The notes beneath the pieces were generated by a model. That model saw only the letters and a list, made by a program, of their open reading frames with translations, ran no database searches and was not told where the DNA came from. A program made the position numbers and the translations under genes. DNA of 64,000 nt from Ophioderma brevispina (lineage: Eukaryota; Echinodermata; Ophiuroidea; Amphilepidida; Ophiodermatidae): assembly GCA_023653785.1 (NCBI GenBank), contig JAMKCH010035364.1, positions 168,640 to 232,639 of the forward strand. The letters are read 5' to 3'. Of the stretch, positions 1-12,486 are shown piece after piece; the stretch's first letter is position 1, and every line of letters begins with the position of its first letter.

Positions 1-56
1 TGTTTTTTGGTACACAAATTGTGAAATTTCTAATTTCGTATAGGAGCAAATACATC
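1..56 (-). repeat. Fragment of a TTAA-flanked MITE (inverted relative to 34297-34350)
   Basis: The first ~55 bases match the reverse complement of 34297-34350, which lies inside the nested element at 34119-34448. The match includes TCGTATAGGAGCAAATAC and the flanking TTTGGTAC. It breaks off near base 56, where the long repeat copy begins, and is cut on the left by the window edge. Confidence 0.6.
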
Positions 57-371
57 AAATCTGGGGGGGATTAGAGTTAAAAAATGGCGCGCGAAAACGA
101 AATCCTGGGACCACATGCCCCCCCCCCCTCACTTCACACACTTTTAAGTGCAATATATAGATATTTAATTCCGGTCATCTCTTAACATAGCATAAGCAAG
201 AAAATAATTTTGTTTGAACATCCATGCGCATTTGGTATTAATAGATTGCATTTTGTCCAAGTTATGAATTTTAGATAGAATTGAATATCGCACATAATAA
301 TTGGCTAAGATATGTGCGCTGCCTGATATATGTGCATATACTGCGTTTGTCTCTGTTTATCAGAGCTTTAA

Positions 372-982
372 CCCTCGTCCAACCAAGGGTTTTTGTACTA
401 CGTTCACGACCAAGGGGGTAACCACCCCCTCCTGATTTTTTCGTAATTAAACGACAAACATCATCTTGTTTGGTATCAGTGTGTAGCTACATATGTCCTT
501 TCTTCAAATCAAGTACAAACATATCAAGTTTTAACAACATGGCGTCATAGTGACGTCATAACTGAGAGCTTATTTTTACGCAAATTTGTAAGCAAATCGC
601 CAAAATCGAGGGTTTTTCGACCGTTTTTGCCATTTGTGCAAGCAAAATTGGTATTTATTTGGCAATAATGGATACCAAAGTAAGTATACACATGTTATTA
701 CTCTAAATAATAAGAATAAATACAAGTACTTGCTTACAGTAGCATCATACTTACATAAAGTACCATTGTTTGGCATTTTACACAGTAAAGTATAAGAAGG
801 TGGCAACCACCCCCCTACCTTCCGACTTTGACGGGACGTCCTGACCCCCATGAAGGTGGTACCTCCAATTTTTTTTCGCTAAAATGACCGCAAATGATGA
901 ACTTACAATTACATAAAAGCCTTAGATCGTATTTGTTTGCGTTTTTGTGCGACAGGGGATCATCCGTTAGGTTGGACGAGGG
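372..982. mobile_element. piggyBac-like MITE (611 bp) with TTAA target duplication
   Basis: The ends are perfect 13-bp inverted repeats: CCCTCGTCCAACC at 372-384 and GGTTGGACGAGGG at 970-982. TTAA lies immediately outside both ends (368-371 and 983-986). TTAA duplication with termini beginning CCC is the hallmark of the piggyBac superfamily. There is no transposase frame, so this is a non-autonomous element. The related repeat copy at 13946-16022 has no such insert at the matching position (about 14260-14300), which supports insertion after the copies diverged. Confidence 0.88.
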
Positions 983-2571
983 TTAATCGATCTTGCTTTA
1001 AACAAATAATAAATCTATCGAAATTGTAGGAATTACTTTGTGTTCCTTTTTATTATTTTCAATTAATTAATTTATTTTCATCATTTATTTGATTAATTAA
1101 TGTTAGTTAATTTATTTATGTTATGAAGTTTGATTAAAAGAATTCAAAATACTTCCGAACTTCCAAAATATACTTTTTAGAAATCAGCAGTATAGATTTA
1201 TAGATTTTTGTACAAAATATATTCAAATACGTGTACTAAACATGTCATTAAGTTGTGGACAAAAAAAACCCCACAATCATTGCCACTCATAAAAATGTAA
1301 AAAGTGCAATTTTTTACCGTAATTTTTACAAGATCCATGTGAACTTACTATTGTTTAGAAGCTCTATGTGCTGACCCCTCTAAAAGGTTAAAAACAATCT
1401 CTGCAAATTGTATCAATATGCTTACAGCCATTAATTAAACTATGCAACAGAAGAGTCAATGTTATCTATACATTTGTACTAAGGTCCTTGAACTCAACTG
1501 AGGATATTAAGATTTTTGAAGATGAAAGTGTCGCTATTCTGATATTGGGAATGTTAAAAAAATATGAAAGAGGGATTTGATAAGAGAACACTCACAGAAA
1601 CCCCCTTGAGGATCACTTTCAGAGCACGTTAGGACAACATCCAGACCCCGCTGTATAAACGTTTGTCAAGTTAGTCAGGTCTTAGACCGTGAGAGTGCAT
1701 AATGCCGTCATCAGATAATATGTCAGGGGAATAACATCAGATAGATGTCCGAATGAGCAAACTTCTTCTCTTTCCCAAAGGAAGAAAGTATCTCAAAGAA
1801 GACACTTTGTTAACTGTGATATCTGACAGTATGATTGGCGTTGCTTGTAATATCATCTTCGCAGGTGATTGTGCTTCCTGCAAGTAGCCATTTTAACCTA
1901 TTGCCTGCAGTTATTTGATCGTAGTTTTTTAACACTTGCTTACCACCTCTTTGCTTTTTTTGCACCAAAAGTAACCCATTTTCAGGACCATTTTGATTTA
2001 ATGGAAAGGAAGGTAACAACCAACCCCTCCCCTTTTCCGGAGACAACGTATCAACATGCCTAGTATGATGTCAGAATGACCCATGTTGATTTTGGTACCA
2101 ATGACTACCCATTGTGCTTCCCTTTCGATTGATATCAAACTGAGCACCAACATGCCTAGTATGACATTAAAATGACGTCATAAAGTCCACAAAGCAGTAA
2201 CACCATCAATTTCCATAGGAAAACTGAGTAGAATAGGCGAAGTTCAATTTTGCGAAAAAAATAATTTAAGAATATAAGATTTTCTTGTTTTAATCAGAGA
2301 GTTTAGTGCTATTGTTTGCGACCCAGCATAGTCTCAAAAAGTCCATTATTAATCTAATGTCAAGTATTTTCATACTTGCATTGACTGTATGAATTGCGAT
2401 GGGATATCGATGTAGAGTTTTCAATCAGTGACGTAACCAGTGAGGACTGGGGAAACAGCTCCCTCCCTGACTGGCAGAGGTGGTTACACGCCTATCTCCA
2501 ATCCCATCCCTCTTTTCGAATACTGTTTGAAGGAATATTTCACTCAAAGCTTAGCAGGTATGTAAATACAG

Positions 2572-2616
2572 TCACAAAACTGCCACGCTTAGAATGAAAG
2601 CGTGGCAGTTTTGTGA
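2572..2616. repeat. Perfect 19-bp hairpin
   Basis: TCACAAAACTGCCACGCTT (2572-2590) is followed by a 7-nt loop (2591-2597) and its exact reverse complement (2598-2616). The equivalent in repeat copy 2 (about 15887-15932) keeps the shape but has mismatches. The loop is too short for a typical microRNA precursor. It more likely belongs to a transposon end or recombination structure. Confidence 0.8.
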
Positions 2617-2720
2617 ACTATGAACTGTGTTTCTGCGCCGTTAAGGATGGCCAGTCGTGCTCACGTGTAAGAAAGCACCTCCCTCATCCAAAAATGAAAA
2701 ACATGTTCACAATATCGAGA

Positions 2721-4789
2721 TTTACATTCACAATCTGGAATCGCTAACTACTTATTGTTTTTTTATTTTTTACAGTTGTAGTACTAATAGCTGAATCTAG
2801 TAAATAAACATTAGGTAATTGTACCTCAATTCGATACGACATGTCACGAATGAAACAAGTGAAATTTTAAAGAGATTCCATAGATCGTGAAATTATTAAA
2901 CTTGTAACACACAGGCTGTGAATAGGAAACGAGGTGTATGTTTTGGCGGCATCTGCACACCATGAGGTGAAAACGAACGGTTGATTGTTATTGAAAATAA
3001 TGAACAAACCCGCCTCAACTAGCTATCACTTGATCGATTTTTGGAAAAAATTGAGGTGTTAACATGTAATTAAGGATATCAAAATGGTTTTTGTATATAG
3101 TTCTTTCATTTGATTATTCATGAGGGTTCGTAACAATTACAATTACAGTCAATCATATCGTATAAAAAGCAGACCGATTACTGATACTTGAAAAACATGA
3201 AAAATTACAATTCCCTTTAATAACAAATAATGATGTTAGTGATTTACCGGTTACCTTTTAACGACGTTTATAAATACATTGTGTGTGGCAAAATCAAGTT
3301 AAGTAAAACAAGAGTAGGAACATGTCATTAAAGTTAATTTTTGATTTACCATGGTAAGGGATATAAAAAGCCAATTCCCATTTTGAGGGCACATCAGTTT
3401 AAAACTTTAAATGGTAGTTTCTCTGTTATGATTTTGTACAGTAAGTGCAATATGCATCCTTACATATCCGTATTTTAAAAGATATTTTAACTATCTTTAC
3501 TTTGTGTAATTTTTTAGTAACCCCGCGCATGAACAAATTCTTGTGTGTTATCCAAAACAAAATGAAGACTCGCAAAAATGAGTCCCATTTTGGTCAACAT
3601 TAATTTTAAAAAAAAAAAAAAGATTTTTGCTTTTCGGTATCAAGTAAAGAATATTCAAACATACCATACAAGTGCTAAGACCACACAAACAATATAATAA
3701 GGACTAATCATAAATTTTAGTCATTATATACTGTTTTGTTCGGGAGCGGTTTGGACTGCACAAAAATTGTCGACAACCCCTCACCCTTCGGTACACAAAA
3801 CGCAACACTTCTATTCGAAAGGAAAGAATAAAAATTTTAAAAAAACAAAAATGATGGTTTTGGTCAAAAAACTTGTGTGGCAGGGGTGTTTTGGGTCAAA
3901 AAATCACGTCTTGATTGTTTATAAAAACTTAAGAATATCAAGAATTATTAATTCTTAGCAACAAATTTTAAACTTCATCATGCATACTAATCAATCTGCA
4001 CATTGTTATATTATCGATTTCTGTTTTATAACAATATTATTAATAAAGGGTTGTTGAGAATTATAGCCCCAAAATCACCTTTTTTTCCTTAAAAAAAGCA
4101 TACTTTTTAATCACATGTCAGAACAACCGAGTATTACCTGAACCTTTATGCAATGTATTCTAAAAACCTATACACATAACAAAAAAGGATAACCAATAAA
4201 AAATAAGATGTTAATATTTTTTACCTTATATTTAAAAAATATAAAACTACATAATTTCGCTTAACTTGCAAAACCCAATTTATCATTTTTCGAATAGAAA
4301 TCATTTCCCTGCCACCAATATTTCAACATCAACATCATTTTTCTTAATCTTAATATTTATCTTCAAAAATAAAGGTGGTTGTGTTTGTGTACGCGTGGAG
4401 GGGTAACTCGAAAACTAGAAGAATTTTCAAGGCTCGGCGGTCCGCTAGGTCACTTACGGAAACTTACTACTCAAATACGAATTGAATGGAGATTCATATT
4501 CTTTGCACACTGTTGTGTTTATTCATTGTTCGTATCTTTTTTTAACTGGAAAACAACATAGGATTTTCGTAGAAGTATCACTTTTACTTTTTAGATACCT
4601 CTTGCAGATTTTCAAATTTATTTGACTCTTGCGGGTGAATCCTTTTTTGTGATAGTGTCATTTAAGTAATAGTCAGGTTACTTTTAAACAAAAGATTGCG
4701 GACCGCCCGGACCAAAAAGCACCAATTTTTTTTGGGGACTTTTCCTAAGCTAAATAATGAATTTAGAAGGGGAGCCCAAAAATCGGAGA
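2721..4789. other. AT-rich intergenic stretch, no gene seen
   Basis: Long A and T runs and short frames only. No frame over about 65 codons has recognisable domains, and no clear repeat boundary is visible. Nothing else can be supported. Confidence 0.5.
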
Positions 4790-5060
4790 ATATGTAGGGG
4801 CAGCTAGGGGGCGCGTTTTTCTAAAATGGCCGCCAAAATACTCATAGAAGCCGATTATGGTTATTTGTGGTCACCCCTAAGAGCACTAATTAAGTACATT
4901 TAAAAAGTATTTCTTAGTAATTTTAGTTAATTGAGGTTCATCATGACATTATGTCCATGCTTAGTTAGGATATCGTTTACTGAGGGCGCCTGTATTCAAA
5001 ATGGCCGCCCCAAAATTCATTACAATGGAATGTTTGCCTAATCTTACTTGCAAAAATTCG
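4790..5060. repeat. Two units carrying an AAAATGGCCGCC motif
   Basis: AAAATGGCCGCCAAAATA near 4825 and AAAATGGCCGCCCCAAAAT near 4999 each follow a GGGCGC motif. The same core occurs in reverse complement, as ATTTTGGCGGCCATTTT, in the three tandem units at 8356-8866. They look like one dispersed family in two orientations. Confidence 0.5.
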
Positions 5061-5129
5061 TAATTTTGCACAAAAAATATCAAACCACAATGATGTGTGT
5101 AAGTAAGCACATTGAAACGAGTATTATCT

Positions 5130-8100
5130 TAAATACCTATGGCTAATGGGGAAAAACAGGTCACAAAGTTCTGTACATTTCCCGTTTGCTTTTTTGCACC
5201 CACAACATCCATTGCAACCACTGTTTAACTCTACACTGCACTTTACAAGTTCAATGCAAGCTTTGGAAGATGAAAGGAAGGTAATCCAGAGGGAATCCAA
5301 TGTTTTTCCCCTGCCTGTGTCCACCCCCATCCCTGGTGATGAGGGTGTGGGTGTGGTTGTTGCTTGGGCAATTCACTGGTGGTCCAGAGAATACCAGGCC
5401 TGGTAGGTGACACGCTTTATATGTTGTAGTAGATCATCCTGGGGTGGGTGGGAGGAATGTCTTCCATGGACTTGTTCTTTGGCAGAACCAACTCCTCCTT
5501 AATTGCATCATTGATAGTCTCAAGGTACAAGCCCTGGTCATGAAGTACCAATTACATAGCGTTCCAAAAGCCCTGAAATGAGGGGGATTCCTGATCCACT
5601 GAAGCAAAAGGCTTGAGTGCCGTGTAAGTAAAAGCTTGGGTTACTACATCAGGGTAAACAATTCAGGCTTCCACTGTGATTTCTTACCCTTTTCGGAAGA
5701 AGGTGATGTAGTGTCCAGAGCCCATGAAACTGTGAAATACAGGACGAGGGCTAGTAGAGATTCTGTTTTTTACCAAGAGCATTGAAGATGTTATAATAAA
5801 ACATGTAGTATGAAAAAAAATGTTGGGGCCGATACCAAAAGCAACCCAGAATGTATGCTGATGGATTCAAGTTGACGATGGTGCAATTTTTACCAATGAG
5901 GATCACCAAAACATCAGTGGTCCTCAGGCGTCCTGGCATGTAGTAGAACCAATTTTCTAAACGCATCCTGTGATGATAGTATCGTGTGTATCGGCTTCCT
6001 CGTGATCGCGCCTCGGACATTTGGTGGTTGATACTGTGCCCGACTACAGAAGTGCCAGATGCAATGAAGATCTCTTTCCCAATTTGGCAATTCCAATGTT
6101 GAACTTGGTAGAGAGGGAATGCAAAGAGTTCTTGTTGTTTTAGTGGGAGTCAAGCAGAGAAAGTCTTCCAGTATCCTTGATATTTCTTATTGCGAACCTC
6201 AACTTTCCGGCGACTGACTCTGCCTCGCTTTTCACGAGTGGTGACTCTTTGATACTGCTAGTGGTAAAAGTATCCCATGCAACATCAACTCTGTCAGAAT
6301 TCTCTAATTGCCTTAAGATGGAGGCACAAAAACATTTTCAGGCTTACACATGGCCACATTAGCTGTGGAAAGGGATGTTACTCAGCGGCGCCATCCGGAC
6401 TTGAACACAAGGTAGTTGGAAGATCTTTCTGCGTCCTTCTGCTCCAACTTCTTAATAGAATCAGATGTAACGGAAAGCGAAGCTTGCCGACCCATCATAT
6501 AATGATGGAGGGTATGGGGATTCTTGGTCGGAAGAATGCGCCATATCACCCTCGCTATGTTGTTATCACGATATAGAGTCGGGGAGAAAAGTTGCAACAT
6601 TTCCATGAGCTTTGCAGTCTTCTCGGTCTGCTTTGGTGCATTCTTTCAAGGGACATTTGAAAGAGGGAGAGAGTTTTTTCCTGATTGGTTCATGAATAGA
6701 CAGTGTGTATGGTATACAATAACAGTTCATGCAGAAATTGTTGTATGCTCCTTGCCCAAAGATTCAATTGAGCGAACTGTGCTGACTACGAATCATCCAT
6801 AACATTGCGGCTGTCCAGGCAAGGAGTTCAGGGCGGAGTGGTCTGGTTCTGGTAAGATGGGAAGCCTTAAGGAAGGAGTCCGCTGTGCCTTTTTGAAGCA
6901 ACACTGCCATTGTAAGTCTGTTCGTCACCCAGAGCATCTAATTAGTCTCCAAAATGTTTTCCAATGCCAATTTTCAATAGGAGGACCCCTCCCCTCCCCC
7001 TTCCCCTCCCCCATCCTAAAAATAACCGTTTGTATTTGTCCTCACCGATGGGTAGTAGCCAGTGCCCTGAAATGAATTTGCAAGGGTTTTGAAAGAGGTG
7101 CAGAGGTCCATTTGCAAATAAATGGTACCGACCTGATTAAGGAATTCGTGTAGTTTGGCCGTGTAGCATGTTCATCCCATGTTTGACCATGGCTACTGTA
7201 GCTGCTTACTCACAGAAAAAAGTGGTAAGAGAATGAATGAGGGGCTTCTCTTACGGTTTTAAGCGATTGTTTTTAGAAGAGGAAGTGGAAAGCTGCCCAA
7301 GCCACATTGTCACCTTTTGCTCTAATTCCATTGTTCTAGTAGGACGAATCGCATTGCTCCACCCACTGCTTATCTTTGATCTGTTGCTTCTTGTAGATGG
7401 GCTCTCTACTCTCTCAATTAGGTGATCCTCTGGAACCGATACACTGGTTTTGGAAGAAGGCAAGCCGCTTGCACCAGCTGTTATGGTCAGGTATGTGTGG
7501 TCATCTGAATAATAGATGAAGGGAGGCTAAGTGCATTCTGGTTGCATTCCATATTAGCCTTGGTCGGAGGCTGACACACACTGATTGCAGTGCCATGGAA
7601 AAGAATCTGTGGCGGTTTAGGAATTGATGGATTGTGGTCTATGTTGTCTAGGACACCAAACATAAACAGCCATGACCCGTAAAATGGGGAAGGAACAAAC
7701 AAAATCCTTTTCCTCAAAATCATTGCAGACAGTAGTAGCAAGCTGGGGTTCAACCTGTAGAAACCCGAGCATAGCTTACACTGAGACCTAAATTAAGTCA
7801 TAAAACTGGGTGATCAACTTCGGTGGGTCTTGGTCTGTGTATGAATATTATTTCCTATATACCAAAAGGGCAGTGGGTGCTCATCATGGTCTGTGGAATG
7901 GCGAGACGTTGCTGCAGCTGATGATCTGTCCTTAAAGTTGAAAAGGATAATAGTGAGACATGCCTGCGAATCTTAGTACTTTGGTCCTTTTTAAATTGGC
8001 CTCCGATTAAACATCATGGATACAGAGAGATTAAGGTTGACAGCGTTGACTCCTGTGCACATAGAAGGCAAGGAACATTGAAGTGAAAGTGGAAGCCAAA

Positions 8101-8240
8101 TGAAATGAAAGATTTCCTTGCAAATAATTCTGGCGGATTTCTTTAGCAAGGATGAGGCATACACGCCTTCGTAATCACATGTAAATGCCCCCTTAAGTAG
8201 ATCCTGCATTCCCTGTTTGGAAAGCAAAGTATATTGTTTT
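5130..8240 (-). pseudogene. Frameshifted copy of an uncharacterised multicopy invertebrate gene family (EADT block, Cys-rich C-terminus)
   Basis: Read on the minus strand, short in-frame pieces line up in the order of a large uncharacterised protein family (roughly 1000 residues, many copies in cnidarians, sponges and other invertebrates). From N to C: SLVSMM-type and LGLSVSYARV pieces (about 7750-8230), then DNIDHNPS followed by FHGTAIS (7550-7680). Next is a degenerate middle (6200-7460), then an EADT block leading into TTDVLVILIGK (5880-6020). Last come SMEDIPPT (about 5460), GWGW (about 5330) and a Cys-rich end, CCGCKKANGKCTELC, at 5160-5215. Frame changes occur every few dozen codons and stops interrupt it. 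So it is either a dead copy or a real gene in very error-prone sequence. Family recognition is from remembered motifs; the molecular function is unknown and I assign none. Confidence 0.78.
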
Positions 8241-8355
8241 TCCCATCAGTCTGTTTTAATGAGCATGCAGGAAACTGTTCCAATTACTTGGTTTTTGTAA
8301 AACGGAACTTTCTTTTGATCTCTTTTTGGGGATACCGAGGAGTCTTGGTGCAAGT

Positions 8356-8866
8356 GCCCTCATCAGATGATCCTTTGTGACTCACAGGTACTGGTATGAC
8401 CTCAGACAATTATTATCGCTATTAACAACTAGAAGATTAAGCGCGGTAATGCCTCTTTAAATGACTCTTTCAACCATATTAAAGCAATTTACATGATTTT
8501 GGCGGCCATTTTGGAAAAGCGGCCCTCTATCAGATTGTCCTTGTGACTCCACAGATACTGTATGACCTCAGACAATATTATCATATAAACGTACTAGTAG
8601 ATTAGCTTCTAAGGGACTCTTTAAAAATGACGTTTTCCCCCCATATAAGCCATTACATGATGTTGGCGGCCATTTTGAAAAAGGCATTGTGCCACTCTAT
8701 CAGTGATCCTGGTGACTCACAGATACCTTGTATGACCTCAGACAGACAACTATTATCACTATTAACTACTAGCAGATTAGCTTGCAAGGGACTCTTAAAT
8801 TAAATGATTTTTTCCCCAACCCATAATAAGCCATTTTACATGATTTTGGCGGGCCATTTTGAAAAA
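8356..8866. repeat. Three-unit tandem repeat (~168 bp)
   Basis: Units start near 8356, 8522 and 8691. Each contains a GTATGACCTCAGACA block, a TAGATTAGC-like block and ends near TTGGCGGCCATTTT. Units differ by small indels. The spacing is 166 and 169 bp. No coding potential. Confidence 0.85.
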
Positions 8867-10977
8867 CGCCCTCTTCTACCTACAGGAGTGACACGAATTT
8901 GGGCTACCATTTCCAATTGATAGTAAGGACCTAAGGAAGTGCCACAAAAAAAAAAGTTGATGCTTTTGTGTCCGACCCTTCGAATATCATGAAAAATTGT
9001 TGTTAACGGACCTGACTATAAAGGCAGATGATGCAATTTGAAGATAATTAAAGGGTTTATTCAACCAATGACACCAGTGAAAAAGTTAGAGAGGCAAAAC
9101 ATTTGCAAAACTCTAATAATATTATTATTATTTGTATACCACAATGGTGAAAGTATTGAGAGACAACACTTTTGTAAACAATCTAATAATATTACTATTT
9201 ATTTGAATGACTTTATTTAAAAATTACAAAAAAAACTGGATATATGCAATAATAATAATGAAGCACGCAATAAAACTAACAACAAAAAGATGAGATCACA
9301 ATTGCAAAAGCAAGTAAGTCCGGATAGGAGAATGGCCAATCAATGCCCAAACCACAGAAACGAGCTTCTTATCGTGTGGTCACAGACACAATGTACCAAT
9401 ACAAATGAGAAAAAAAGTATAATGGCTATTCATTATCAAAATATATAAAGCCCAACCAAACATATGCCCTACCAAAACTGGTTACAAGGAGAGAGAAAAT
9501 GAACATTGCTGGGGAAACAAATACCTAAAACACATTTACAATTGCTTAAATTTATAAAAGTAGGTAGATACTGGCAATGTGTAATTAGATGGTATTTCTA
9601 CCGGAGAAATACAGGCGAAACAAACATGGAGAATGAAGAAAAAAATCATTGTGATTGGGTATTACCTCTATACTCTCCAAAACTTTACTCTACAGGTGAG
9701 TAAAAAAAACCCTACATCAGAAATAAAAAAAAAAATAAAACTACTTACGAATGTTTTTGTTCAAATGTTTTGGTATGGTTATAAGAAGGATAAACAGGCT
9801 TTTCAGAAAACGTTTATTATTTTGGTGTCATTGGACTTTGGAAGGAAAAAGAATTACACCTATTTTGGCTTGAGAGACTTACCAAAATCCTGTTTGGCGA
9901 TTTTGAGGACAACCAAAGATGCATCGCTTACATAGAGTAAAAATGTCTTTCGTCAGTGATTCGAGTACAAACATTTAACACAAATTATTGTAAACATTAG
10001 AAGGGGAGAGTAATTGACGGATTGTAAAAAATAATATCCCAGAGATATACAAAAAAAAGGCTATAAGTAAAAAAAGATGTTGATTTTCCCAAATAAGAAA
10101 TTCAAGATAGCTGAAGACCACAAGGTTTTTACTTTGGTTCACTAAGATATCATGGTTTTAACCTACAACTTGGGAGCAAAAGTGAACCATAGAAAGTTGT
10201 GTATTCCGTTGAAAAAACAGCAGTGCGATATTGAATTTTAAGTTTTTAATCGATTTTAGTTACAAGAAAACGTCAGCTTTAGTTCTTCTGCAATTATGGA
10301 CGCTGAGTACACGGTATTTGTGCAAAATAATTACCTTATAGAGATGTAAACAAAAAATCTCGGGAGCAGTTTCATTAGGTTCATGAAACTGAGACATTTG
10401 ATCTATGGAGTGATTTCAATAACTGACTATTTATGAGGAACAATGGATAAATTTAATTTTTTTGAAGATATTTTACTTATTAATTATGTCACACAATAGA
10501 CCATTTTATGCAAAACTGATATGTTTTTGTCGATATTAGAAACATACCAACTGAATGACATATGGAATTGGTCTCTGTAAATGTGTTATGGTACACGTCG
10601 GTGTCAGTCTCTCGCATTGTATGGCTTGAAATCGGGACCACCAAACTGAATCTTTAGGGCTCTCCGCAAAATTGACAGAGTTTCTGAACCCAAAAGTCCG
10701 AACAGGACAAGAACAAATTAAAAATCTTCTGATAGCTGTTTATCTCTCTAAACAACCACAGCAAACATTGAAGCAAAAAAAATAACGTTTAACCTATGAA
10801 GAAAAAATATTTCCTGAATGTAGGGTTTATGACTCACACTGTAGTTTGCACGAAATCAAAAGAAGCTGGTATGAAACAATTAAAAATAATAAGCAGGCAA
10901 GTCTTTTTTGAATCATGAAAGATCCCAAGTCGAACTATATATGGTCAAGTAGGAGAAGTTGGGAATAGGATGAGAGA
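8867..10977. other. AT-rich intergenic stretch, no gene seen
   Basis: Contains a short local duplication near 9070-9200 (related CAAAACATTTGCAAAACTCT and CAACACTTTTGTAAACAATC segments, each followed by an AT-rich run). Otherwise only short frames of biased composition, such as the Lys-rich frame at 9633-9935, which I do not call. Confidence 0.45.
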
Positions 10978-10978
10978 A

Positions 10979-11160
10979 GCCACGTTGGTCCAGTGGAAAG
11001 TGCAGCACTCGTATTAATTAGACCGGGACAGTTCGAGCCTCGCCGTGGCCAAAGTGTGCATGTGGCATATACTTAGCCTCAATTGCACTCGTTAGTGCTA
11101 ACCCAAGCGACAAAATGGTAGAGCTGTTGGGGTGCTGTAATGAGTGATATTACAATATAT
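10979..11160 (+). mobile_element. tRNA-derived SINE
   Basis: The head fits an internal RNA polymerase III promoter. TGGTCCAGTGG (10986-10996) matches the A-box consensus at every position and GTTCGAGCC (11031-11039) matches the B-box. GCCACG at 10979-10984 pairs with CGTGGC at 11044-11049 like an acceptor stem. The D and anticodon arms do not fold into a clean cloverleaf, so this is not a working tRNA. The body continues to a GGGTGCTGTAATGA segment near 11140. The right end is approximate. Confidence 0.8.
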
Positions 11161-11329
11161 AATACTTCTGATAGGATTGTGCGCTTAGCCAGCTGCCATC
11201 TAGATGAAGCCAAATGATTTGTGACGATTCTGATGGCAGCGTAATTATTGGCAATAAGGCGTATTTCGACTTTGTGTGTAGTGCTATATAATAATGGTTT
11301 GTTAGTATTATTAGAGTGGATGATAATCT

Positions 11330-11450
11330 GCATTTGAGAAATTGTGAAAAAAAAGGGACTCCTTGATGAGGAGACCAAAAATACAAAAGCACAATAGGTA
11401 ATGTGGGGCAAGATGAGCGCTTTATAATAGGTGTAAAAAAATTGCATACA
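11330..11450 (-). pseudogene. Possible LINE reverse-transcriptase tail fragment
   Basis: On the minus strand a short piece reads YYKALILPHITYC. It resembles the region downstream of the catalytic site in LINE reverse transcriptases, where a Leu-x-Pro-x-(I/L)-TYC pattern is common. It sits in a 184-codon frame (11079-11633) that is otherwise made of a (CA)n microsatellite and SINE sequence. Only the short motif supports the call. Confidence 0.3.
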
Positions 11451-11454
11451 ATTA

Positions 11455-11530
11455 CCCACTCCATCACACCACGCACGCACGCCACACACGCACACAAACA
11501 CACACACCACACACCACACACAAACACTCT
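11455..11530. repeat. (CA)n-rich microsatellite
   Basis: CACACACGCACAC-type dinucleotide run with interruptions. It creates Cys/Val-rich spurious frames on the minus strand. Confidence 0.85.
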
Positions 11531-11639
11531 TGTTTGCAAATAAAATATTAGTAATCCGTAGATTGCACATCATTTTGCGTCCAACCTGGATACGACTAAA
11601 AAAATAGCCAGTCAATTGATGTGGGTTCTTCATTTTTAA

Positions 11640-12120
11640 TTATTGTAACTTGTTATTTGTTAAAAAAAACAAAGCCGTTGTGTTGTATAAAACTGCGGTT
11701 CAATATAGAATACAATTACGTTTTTGTTAACATTCTATATAGAAATAAATGACCTGTCCTTCCAATATCAGTCGGATCTCCCTAATTAATTTTCATCTTC
11801 TGCTATTATGCATTCTTGTATGGAAACGCCGTATATCTGGTTATTGTCATTTACGGGATTATTTCCCCTCGGACTCGTCGAAATACTGGAAACACATCCA
11901 ATAATCCCTTCACTATTAATGATACGCTTTCATCAGGACATGTAGACAATGCAAGCCCAATATTTAACTATAATGAAGGATGGAAAAGATCAGTGTTCAT
12001 CATTTGCCAAAATAATATTGATTCGCATCATGAAATGAAATTGCATATTGGGGAAAATAACTCGTAACAAGAACACATTGAAATAAAATACTGGACTAGC
12101 TTTATTAAAGTTGGTTACAG
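11640..12120. other. Intergenic, no gene seen
   Basis: An 83-codon frame at 11816-12067 has no recognisable features. Nothing else stands out. Confidence 0.4.
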
Positions 12121-12220
12121 AATTGACAAAGAAAGAAAAGAGACGAGAGGAGAGAGAGAGATGTGAGAGAAAGAAAAGAGAGGCAGAGAGAGAAGAGAGG
12201 AAGAGAGGAGGAGATGAGAA
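12121..12220. repeat. GA-rich low-complexity tract
   Basis: Imperfect (GA)n with AGAGAGAG runs, followed by a T run and a G run at 12239-12259. Confidence 0.8.
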
Positions 12221-12486
12221 GGCAATTAAATGCGGATTTTTTTTTTTGTTGGGGGGGGGCATATGCTTGACTATTACCAAAATGTGAGGACTATAGCTAA
12301 GCTGAAATCGGATCTACTTCGTGGAACAAAACAAAAAATCACAACTTGTAATAAAAATTCCGGATTCCGTAATTTTTGTATCAGATCTATGGGTAGTAGG
12401 GGTCAATGGGGGCAATTCGTGACGTGTGAGAGGCAGAGCAATCATTCTCAGTGGATTTGTCCCCTATGAAGGTTAATGACAAATTT

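Larger units (their letters stand above)
57..2720. repeat. Long dispersed repeat, copy 1 (~2.0 kb without its MITE)
   Basis: From ATGGCGCGCGAAAACGAAAT to the GAAAAACATGTTCACAATA block near 2700 this collinear stretch matches 13946-16022 with many small indels. Shared blocks include ATTAATAGATTGCATTTTG, CTATTCTGATATTGGGAATG and the hairpin near 2.6 kb. Copy 1 carries a 611-bp MITE that copy 2 lacks. Part of it (about 1980-2260) resembles the reverse complement of the MITE sequence at 33200-33470, so the repeat probably has transposon-derived parts. No conserved open frame is shared by the two copies, so the short frames inside it are not taken as genes. Confidence 0.85.

Noticed and set aside
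2572..2616. microRNA precursor
   Set aside because: The 7-nt loop and 19-bp perfect stem are too small, and it lies in a repeat.
10979..11049. Functional tRNA gene
   Set aside because: A- and B-boxes and an acceptor-like pairing exist, but the D and anticodon arms do not form; SINE head instead.
11079..11633. 184-codon minus frame as a host gene
   Set aside because: It is assembled from a SINE, a (CA)n tract and perhaps a LINE scrap; composition changes abruptly along it.
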